The translations under genes were made by a program, and so were the position numbers. This document shows, in pieces, positions 58,063-64,000 of a DNA stretch of 64,000 bases (positions are counted from its first letter, which is position 1; each line of letters begins with the position of its first letter). The notes beneath the pieces were generated by a model that was not told where the DNA came from, did no database searches, and was given only the letters and a program-made list of their open reading frames with translations. The stretch comes from Oceanimonas smirnovii ATCC BAA-899 (GTDB lineage Bacteria; Pseudomonadota; Gammaproteobacteria; Enterobacterales; Aeromonadaceae): the NCBI RefSeq assembly GCF_000381965.1, contig NZ_KB908454.1, positions 286,324 to 350,323 of the forward strand, written 5' to 3'.

Positions 58063-60051
58063 TTACAAACTAATCTGCACTTCTGCCCACCACTGGCGGC
58101 CGGGCTCGCTGATGCGGCCGGTTACCGGATTATCGCCAAGCGGGTAGCTTTCCTGTTTATTGATAAACTCGCTGTAGTCTTTATCCAGCAGGTTATCGAC
58201 GCCGGTGGCCAGTTTTACCGTGGGTGTTACCTGCCAGCCGGCATTGAGTGAGAACACGGTAAAGCCGGCAGAGGGGCCCGTGTCCTGGCCAATAATATTG
58301 CCCTGACCTTCGGCAAAGCGGTTTTGCCCGGCCACATTGCGCATCAGCAGTGCCACTTCCTGAACGCCGTTGTCGTAGCCGAGCGTGGTGTTCAGCTCCA
58401 GCGGCGGGGTCTGGCCCAGCGCAATATCATCGCTCAGGTTCTGGCCATGGGTATAAGACACATTGGAGCCCAGGGTCCAGTTATCGGCAAAGCGCCAGTT
58501 CAGCTCGGCCTCGCCGCCCATACGGCGGGCATTAACATTGCGGGCTTTGTCGGCGGAATAATTGTCTACCAGAATAAAGTCGTCCACATAACCGGCAAAC
58601 ACAGACACAGAGCCGCTCAGTGTCCCATGGCGGTAAAGCACGCCGGCATCTATTTGGTGGTTGGTTTCGGTTTCAAGTGCGCCGTTGCGGTTGCGCTCCC
58701 AAAAATCCGGTGCCCGCTCGGCCTGACCGTAGCCGGCATACCAGGTCCAGTCCTGCAGGCTGTGCTCCAGACGCACAAACCCCGCATGCAGGTAGTAATC
58801 CTGCTCTTTCAGTGACGAACTGGCAGGCAGCTTTTCAAAACGGGCCTCGGTTTTGTCGAGGCGAACACCGCTTATCAGTTGCTGCTTGTCAGTCAGCAGC
58901 CAGTTGTTTTCTACAAACACCCCTATATTTTCAAAAGACTGATTGTCCTGGCGGGGCAGCTGGCGGTAAGCATCGGCGTCGGCCTGAGTCATGCCGCTGG
59001 CCATGCGGCCCCGGTGCGCGTCCTGCATCCAGTCTATGCCCACCTGAGTCTGGTGTGCGCCCAGGTTCAGCTCGGCCAGCAACTGGGCGGTGTCGGTGGT
59101 GCGATCCGGATTCATGGCCATATACATGGGCTTGCCCATCATCACCGGCACCGGTCGCAGGCTGTAGTTATCCATGACATGATCCACTTCGCTGTGGCCA
59201 TATTGCAGCTGCAGCTTGCCCAGCCAGGGAGTAATAGCCTGGCGCTCCAGCTTGATGCTCCAGGCGTCCCGGTCGAACTTGCTGCCGTCCATGCTGCGGT
59301 CGGCGTAGGCGGCTTCGCCCCGGCTGCGATCATAAGACAGCTCAATAAGACTGAGATCGTCCGGCGTCAGACCCAGCTGCAGGCTCTGGCTGTTTTTATC
59401 GTACGCGGAGTTCACCCGGTTGCCGCTGCCGTCTTTGTAGTTGCCGGCTTCGTTGTGATTGGCATTCAGGCGCAGATAACCAAGTGCGTTACCCGCCTCC
59501 AGAGCGGCAAAGGCATCAAACCGATCGCCGCTGCCGGTGGTCATGCCGGCATCCAGCATAAAATCGGGCTCGCTGTAATAGCGCGGGTGGCGCTTGAACT
59601 GCACCGAGCCCGCCACCAGCCCCGGCCCCTGAGTCACGGTTTGTGGCCCTTTGGTGACAATCACTTCATCAAAGGAGCGGGGGAACAGATAGGCGGTGGG
59701 GGGATCCATTCGGCTGGGGCAGCCGCCTAGCACATAATTATTGTCACTGGTAATGGACAGCCGTGAGCCGCCCAGGCCGCGCAACAGCGGATCGCCGGCC
59801 ATACCGCCCTTGCGGGTAATGCTGATGCCGGGCACGGTTTTCAGCAGGCCGGCCCCGTCGGCAGCAGGAATGGGCTGCACCGGATTGGTGGGATCCAGCC
59901 GTACTTCGCCGGGCGCGCTGAGCGCCGAAGCGGTAATGGTAATGGGAGTGGCAACGGTAGTGGCCGGATAAACCGGTTCGTTGTTACTGGCATACGTGGT
60001 GCCAGCACCCAGCAGCGGCAGGCTGAGCGAAACAAGGTACTGATATTTCAT
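58063..60051 (-). CDS. TonB-dependent copper receptor, OprC/NosA-like
   Basis: 662 residues from the ATG at 60049-60051; the frame extends beyond but no signal is there. The signal peptide ends at TYAS near residue 22. The plug has LLRGLGGSRLSI and the copper-type motif GGCPSRMDPPTAY, with a Cys-x3-Met pair known to bind copper in OprC. A beta barrel follows, ending in Leu rather than Phe. It brings copper across the outer membrane, outside the copper-resistance island. Confidence 0.92.
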   Translation of the reverse strand: MKYQYLVSLSLPLLGAGTTYASNNEPVYPATTVATPITITASALSAPGEVRLDPTNPVQPIPAADGAGLLKTVPGISITRKGGMAGDPLLRGLGGSRLSITSDNNYVLGGCPSRMDPPTAYLFPRSFDEVIVTKGPQTVTQGPGLVAGSVQFKRHPRYYSEPDFMLDAGMTTGSGDRFDAFAALEAGNALGYLRLNANHNEAGNYKDGSGNRVNSAYDKNSQSLQLGLTPDDLSLIELSYDRSRGEAAYADRSMDGSKFDRDAWSIKLERQAITPWLGKLQLQYGHSEVDHVMDNYSLRPVPVMMGKPMYMAMNPDRTTDTAQLLAELNLGAHQTQVGIDWMQDAHRGRMASGMTQADADAYRQLPRQDNQSFENIGVFVENNWLLTDKQQLISGVRLDKTEARFEKLPASSSLKEQDYYLHAGFVRLEHSLQDWTWYAGYGQAERAPDFWERNRNGALETETNHQIDAGVLYRHGTLSGSVSVFAGYVDDFILVDNYSADKARNVNARRMGGEAELNWRFADNWTLGSNVSYTHGQNLSDDIALGQTPPLELNTTLGYDNGVQEVALLMRNVAGQNRFAEGQGNIIGQDTGPSAGFTVFSLNAGWQVTPTVKLATGVDNLLDKDYSEFINKQESYPLGDNPVTGRISEPGRQWWAEVQISL

Positions 60052-60205
60052 GATAATGTGCGCTTGCGAAACGAGGCCATGAGAGTAAAACTCGCCCTGA
60101 ATCAGCACAATGCGGCATATTGTCGCAGCGCGGGCACCTTGTTACTCCCGGTGGAGCATGGGATCATGCCGCCGGTATTACTCATTTATTAAAAGGAGCC
60201 AAACC

Positions 60206-61069
60206 ATGAAACTGGCATTTATCGGACTGGGCGTGATGGGCTTTCCCATGGCCGGACACCTGCAGCAGGCGGGCCACCAAGTGTGTGTATATAACCGCAG
60301 TTCAGCTAAGGCGGCGGACTGGGCGGCCCGTTTTGGCGGCACCAGCGGGGCGACTCCGGCGCAAGCCGCTCAGGGGGCCGACATGGTGATGGTGTGCGTG
60401 GGCAACGACGACGATGTGCGCTCGGTTATCTATGGCGACGAGGGCGTGCTGGCGGGCATTAAGGAAGGGGCACTGCTGATTGACCATACCACCACCTCGG
60501 CCAGACTGGCGGAAGAGCTGGCGGATGCGGCCGGCAAACAGGGAGTGCGCTTTATTGACGCGCCCGTGTCCGGCGGTCAGCTGGGCGCAGAAAACGGCGC
60601 GCTCACCATTATGATTGGCGGCCATGAAGCCGATGTGGCCGAGGCGGCACCCGTGCTGGCGGCCTACGGCAAAAAGGTGACCCGGCTGGGCCCCGTGGGT
60701 GCCGGTCAGCGCTGCAAAATGGTCAACCAGATCTGCGTGATCGGGGCCGTGCAGGGCATTGCCGAAGGCCTGATGATCGCCCAGAAGGCGGGACTGGATA
60801 TTCCGACATTGATTGACGTGCTGGCCGGTGGTGCCGCCCAGAGCTGGCAGCTGGAAAACCGTGCTCAGACTATGGCCGACGACAAGTTCGATTTTGGCTT
60901 TGCCGCCCAGTGGATGCATAAGGATCTGGGCATTTGTCTCGACGAAGCCGCGCAGCAAGGCCTCAAACTGCCGCTGACCGAGCATGTGCATCAGGTTTAT
61001 GAGCGTTTGCTGGAGCAGGGCATGGGCCGCTGTGACTCCACTGTGGTGATTCGGGATCTCAAGTCCTGA
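60206..61069 (+). CDS. beta-hydroxyacid dehydrogenase (3-hydroxyisobutyrate / tartronate semialdehyde reductase family)
   Basis: 287 residues from ATG 60206 (AAAGGAG upstream). NAD(P) Rossmann start GLGVMGFPMAGHL, then FIDAPVSGGQLGAENG and the catalytic Lys in CKMVNQICVIG. The exact substrate cannot be fixed from sequence. It is divergent from the copper receptor. Confidence 0.9.
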   Translation: MKLAFIGLGVMGFPMAGHLQQAGHQVCVYNRSSAKAADWAARFGGTSGATPAQAAQGADMVMVCVGNDDDVRSVIYGDEGVLAGIKEGALLIDHTTTSARLAEELADAAGKQGVRFIDAPVSGGQLGAENGALTIMIGGHEADVAEAAPVLAAYGKKVTRLGPVGAGQRCKMVNQICVIGAVQGIAEGLMIAQKAGLDIPTLIDVLAGGAAQSWQLENRAQTMADDKFDFGFAAQWMHKDLGICLDEAAQQGLKLPLTEHVHQVYERLLEQGMGRCDSTVVIRDLKS

Positions 61070-61285
61070 GTGGTGACGGGCCTTGGCAGAGGCCCATGGG
61101 CTCGGCTATGCTGAGCACAGCTCAAGGCTCACCTTGAGTGTATCACCTGTGGAATGTGATATTTTCCGCAATTTCCGCACAAAACAACGGCACTTGATAA
61201 CAGGCACCAGGCCAAAGGCTTTGCTTGGGCCGCTAATTTGAATAGAGTGGGCAACCGCTTAATGCCAAGTGAGAAAGGATACCTT

Positions 61286-61558
61286 ATGAACAAGACTCAG
61301 CTTGTCGATGCAATCGCCGCCAAGGCCGACCTGAACAAAACGCAGGCCAAGGCTGCCCTGGAAGAAGTACTGAACGGTATCACTCAAAGCCTGAAAGAAG
61401 GCGATCCGGTACAACTGGTAGGCTTTGGTACCTTCAAGGTAAACCATCGTGCTGCCCGTACCGGTCGTAACCCGCAAACCGGCCAGGAAATTCAGATTGC
61501 TGCAGCAAACGTTCCTGCTTTTGTTGCCGGCAAAGCGCTGAAAGACGCGGTCAACTAA
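61286..61558 (+). CDS. hupA: DNA-binding protein HU
   Basis: 90 residues from ATG 61286 (GAAAGGA upstream). Text [37 protein letters not shown] and the Pro-containing arm identify HU-alpha type nucleoid protein. Followed by a strong terminator. Confidence 0.97.
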   Translation: MNKTQLVDAIAAKADLNKTQAKAALEEVLNGITQSLKEGDPVQLVGFGTFKVNHRAARTGRNPQTGQEIQIAAANVPAFVAGKALKDAVN

Positions 61559-61578
61559 GACGCGCTCTGCCCATTCCA

Positions 61579-61604
61579 AACCCGGCTTCAGGCCGGGTTT
61601 TTTT
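61579..61604 (+). terminator. terminator of hupA
   Basis: AACCCGGC and GCCGGGTT stem with a 5-nt loop, followed by T-run. Confidence 0.92.
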
Positions 61605-61680
61605 ATCACGTCACTTGCCCCCGCGATCAATAGATTGTTATAACTGAGGTCAGGTCCTGCCCCTAACCTGGGAGGCTGTA

Positions 61681-62100
61681 ATGGAAGTGAACGCAATTCG
61701 TCAGGTTGCCGTGCCCTGGGCCGGTGCTCACGGTCTGGCTACCGGTTTAATGTTAACCGAGCTGCATCAGGACGTATGGAGCGGTTGTTTAGAGCTGGCC
61801 ATGGGGGTGCCGTCTGATATGGACACGCCGCCGCACATTGTATACTGGCTCAGCTTTGGCCATCTGTATGGTTATCGCGTGCTGGAAGGGGCCGATGTGC
61901 CCGAGCTGCTGGAAGAAGATAACGATATCGACAGCCAGGTGCAGCTGATCACCCCGTCCCGCTTTTTAACCTGGTTTCATCAGGAGACTCAGGGTTCCCA
62001 TCTCGACGAAGATATTCAGCACTACCGTATTGCCTGCTGGGACTTTTGTGTGGATGTGCTGGCGGCTCAGCCGCCGGACGTGTGTATGAACAAGGAGTAA
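61681..62100 (+). CDS. conserved hypothetical protein, 139 aa
   Basis: Starts at ATG 61681; one base separates its stop from the chelatase ATG, so they are probably co-transcribed. Text is Trp- and acid-rich (GCLELAMGVPSDMDTPPHIVYW, FHQETQGSHLDEDI) with no known motif or membrane segment. Not recognised. Confidence 0.7.
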   Translation: MEVNAIRQVAVPWAGAHGLATGLMLTELHQDVWSGCLELAMGVPSDMDTPPHIVYWLSFGHLYGYRVLEGADVPELLEEDNDIDSQVQLITPSRFLTWFHQETQGSHLDEDIQHYRIACWDFCVDVLAAQPPDVCMNKE

Positions 62101-62101
62101 C

Positions 62102-62494
62102 ATGAAAGGCTTTATTCTGGTCGCTCACGGCAGCCGGCGGGCGGCTGCCAATGAGGAAATTGCCGGGTTCGCCCAGCGCATGACAGCCGCCATGAAAGGC
62201 GGCTTTGATTTGGTGGGTCATGGCTTCTGGGAGCTGGCCGAACCGTCTTTGGGCCAGGTAATTGATGCTCAGGTGGCCGCCGGTGCCAGAGACATTACTC
62301 TGTTCCCTTATTTTCTGGCGGAAGGCAAACACGTGGTGAACGACCTGCCATCTGTGCTGACAGAAAAGAAAGAGCAATACCCCGGAGTAAAACTGACGCT
62401 GTTACCCCATCTGGGGGCCGTGCCCGGTTTTGATCAGTGGCTGGCAGGGCAGTTGCAGGGCGATGACGAAATCCCACCCCAACCCTCCCCTTAA
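62102..62494 (+). CDS. small CbiX/SirB-type sirohydrochlorin chelatase
   Basis: 130 residues. KGFILVAHGSRRAAANEE holds the first catalytic His, and ITLFPYFLAEGKHVVNDL the second, as in short CbiX proteins that insert Fe or Co into sirohydrochlorin. The last eight or so residues (EIPPQPSP) and the stop come from the G/C-rich repeat, so the original C-terminus may have been replaced. Confidence 0.85.
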   Translation: MKGFILVAHGSRRAAANEEIAGFAQRMTAAMKGGFDLVGHGFWELAEPSLGQVIDAQVAAGARDITLFPYFLAEGKHVVNDLPSVLTEKKEQYPGVKLTLLPHLGAVPGFDQWLAGQLQGDDEIPPQPSP

Positions 62495-62548
62495 AAAGGG
62501 GAGGGAGTTTTTACTCCTCCCCCTGACAAGGGGGAGGCCGGGAGGGGG
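62472..62548. repeat. CCCTCCCC palindromic repeat, copy 2 (double hairpin)
   Basis: Two palindromes: CCCTCCCCTT/AAGGGGAGGG with a short A loop, and CCTCCCCCTGACAAGGGGGAGG. Related to 58021-58058. The first overlaps the end of the chelatase gene. Confidence 0.85.
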
Positions 62549-62549
62549 T

Positions 62550-62577
62550 AAAAAAACGGGGCCAGTCGGCCCCGTTT
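62550..62577 (-). terminator. terminator of purD
   Basis: AACGGGGCC and GGCCCCGTT around AGTC; the minus transcript ends in U7. Confidence 0.92.
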
Positions 62578-62589
62578 CACTTTCAGCTT

Positions 62590-63876
62590 TTATTTCGCCT
62601 GTTCCCGCGCTATCGCCCGCCAGGCGATGTCGTTGCGGAAGAAGACACCATCCCACTTTATTTGATGAGTCAGCCCATAGGCATTGGCCTGAGCCTGGCT
62701 CACGCTCTCGCCCAGGGCGGTGGCGCACAGTACCCGGCCGCCGGCGGTGACCACGTCCTCGCCCTTGAACTGAGTGCCGGCATGGAACACCTTGGCACCT
62801 TCAGCTTCGGCGGGAATGCCGGTGATTACATCGCCCTGGCGGTAAGCTCCGGGGTAACCGCCGGCGGCCAGCACCACGCCTACGGCGGCGCGCTGGTCGA
62901 ACTCGGCGGTGGCTTTATCCAGCTCGCCTTTGCAGCCGGCCAGGCACAGCTCCACCAGGTCGGACTTGAGCCGCAGCATAATGGGCTGGGTTTCCGGATC
63001 GCCAAAGCGGCAGTTGAACTCAATCACCTTGGGCTGACCAGCCTGGTCGATCATCAGACCGGCATAGAGGAAGCCCTTGTAGACATGGCCTTCGTCCGCC
63101 ATGCCGCGCACCGTGGGCATAATGACCTGCTCCATAATGCGATCGTGGATTTCCTGAGTCACCACAGGTGCCGGGCTGTAGGCACCCATGCCGCCGGTGT
63201 TGGGGCCGGTGTCCTTGTCGCCCACGCGCTTGTGATCCTGGCTGGTGGCCATGGGCAGCACATGCTCGCCGTCCACCATCACGATGAAAGAAGCTTCTTC
63301 ACCTTCCAGAAACTCTTCAATCACCACCCGGCTGCCGGCATCACCAAAGGCGTTGCCCGCCAGCATGTCGCGCACCGCGGCTTCGGCTTCTTCCAGCGTC
63401 ATGGCCACAATCACGCCCTTACCCGCGGCCAGGCCATCGGCCTTGATCACTATGGGGGCACCCTGCTGACGCAGATAGGCCAGCGCCGGCTCCACCTCGG
63501 TAAAGTTCTGGTAGGCGGCGGTAGGAATTTGCTGGCGGGCCAGAAAATCCTTGGTAAAGGCCTTGGAGCCTTCCAGCTGGGCGGCACCGGCAGTGGGGCC
63601 GAAAATGGCCAGACCTTCCGCTTCAAAGGCATCCACCACGCCCGCCACCAGGGGCGCTTCCGGGCCGACGATGGTCAGCTCCACTCGCTCCTGCCTGGCA
63701 AAGGCCAGCAGGGCGGGAATATCGGTGGCGGAGATGGCCACGTTGGTCAGCTGAGGCTCAAGCTCGGTGCCGGCATTGCCCGGAGCTACAAACACCTTGC
63801 TCACCTTGGGCGACTGGGCGGCTTTCCAGGCCAGAGCGTGTTCACGACCGCCACCGCCAATTACCAATACGTTCAT
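62590..63876 (-). CDS. purD: phosphoribosylamine-glycine ligase
   Basis: 428 residues, full length. [22 protein letters not shown] start, ATP-grasp text [38 protein letters not shown] and [12 protein letters not shown]. Makes glycinamide ribonucleotide in purine synthesis. Follows purH in the same direction, the usual operon. Confidence 0.98.
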   Translation of the reverse strand: MNVLVIGGGGREHALAWKAAQSPKVSKVFVAPGNAGTELEPQLTNVAISATDIPALLAFARQERVELTIVGPEAPLVAGVVDAFEAEGLAIFGPTAGAAQLEGSKAFTKDFLARQQIPTAAYQNFTEVEPALAYLRQQGAPIVIKADGLAAGKGVIVAMTLEEAEAAVRDMLAGNAFGDAGSRVVIEEFLEGEEASFIVMVDGEHVLPMATSQDHKRVGDKDTGPNTGGMGAYSPAPVVTQEIHDRIMEQVIMPTVRGMADEGHVYKGFLYAGLMIDQAGQPKVIEFNCRFGDPETQPIMLRLKSDLVELCLAGCKGELDKATAEFDQRAAVGVVLAAGGYPGAYRQGDVITGIPAEAEGAKVFHAGTQFKGEDVVTAGGRVLCATALGESVSQAQANAYGLTHQIKWDGVFFRNDIAWRAIAREQAK

Positions 63877-63891
63877 GCTGTGTCCTCGCTA

Positions 63892-64000
63892 TCAGTGGCG
63901 GAAGTGGCGCATGCCGGTAAATACCATGGCCATGCCGTGCTCGTCGGCGGCCTGGATCACTTCCTCGTCGCGCATGGAGCCACCGGGCTGAATAACACAG
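63892..64000 (-). CDS. purH: PurH C-terminal end (5' part outside window)
   Basis: The last 36 residues: [21 protein letters not shown] and [13 protein letters not shown], the end of the AICAR formyltransferase/IMP cyclohydrolase. The stop is 15 bases before the purD start. Confidence 0.97.
   Translation of the reverse strand, partial: CVIQPGGSMRDEEVIQAADEHGMAMVFTGMRHFRH

Overview
The window looks like a gammaproteobacterial chromosome, most plausibly an aquatic member of the Aeromonadales (Oceanimonas/Oceanisphaera/Zobellella type). This is inferred from the gene order pabA - astC/argD - astA - astD - DUF1338 (as in Vibrio and relatives), from hupA near purD-purH, and from the coding style. 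No rRNA or tRNA gene was seen.

1-4973: an AT-leaning cassette unlike its GC-richer neighbours. It holds the 3' end of an acidic serine/aspartate repeat protein (ten-residue units with core SDDDK), a 1055-residue protein joining an alpha-toroid-like region to a MurF-type Mur ligase, and a protein kinase that closely resembles eukaryotic casein kinase 2 alpha (CK2), including its unusual DWG motif. The repeats read S-x-x-D, which is the CK2 target consensus. I infer a kinase-substrate pair; this is the best candidate here for an undescribed system. 5005-14053 is ordinary accessory and core content: a ZapE/AFG1 ATPase, a regulator plus RND efflux pair, a GAF-GGDEF diguanylate cyclase and a multi-PAS soluble chemoreceptor.

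14276-52423: a genomic island of about 38 kb inserted in the 5' end of pabA. 42-bp direct repeats (40/42 identical) flank it. The left one leaves a 20-codon pabA stub; the right one rebuilds the intact pabA start. A P4-type integrase lies just inside the left end, and copies of a 9-bp motif GCGGGTATC lie at both ends. Cargo from left to right: a fec-like iron uptake operon with a Fur-like box; a copper resistance block (response regulator, CopA oxidase, CopB, cupredoxins, cytochrome c, Cu P-type ATPase, several small Met/His-rich proteins, sensor kinase) with a perfect CusR/CopR palindrome; an rcnR-rcnA nickel/cobalt efflux pair with two RcnR operators; a defence operon (SNF2-type helicase, DUF4391, type III-like methylase, AAA ATPase plus TOPRIM-like DUF4276, type III Res) in which the helicase and Res reading frames are broken; then a mobile-element module (RadC, recombination-factor-like protein, YqaJ nuclease, DUF932, AlpA, inovirus Gp2-like) and AT-rich orphan genes.

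52404-64000: chromosome again, with pabA, the arginine succinyltransferase genes, a DUF1338 protein, a TonB-dependent copper receptor (minus strand), a beta-hydroxyacid dehydrogenase, HU, a hypothetical protein, a small CbiX-type chelatase, and purD followed by the 3' end of purH on the minus strand. Two copies of a G/C-rich CCCTCCCC palindromic repeat occur here, one supplying the stop codon of the chelatase gene.
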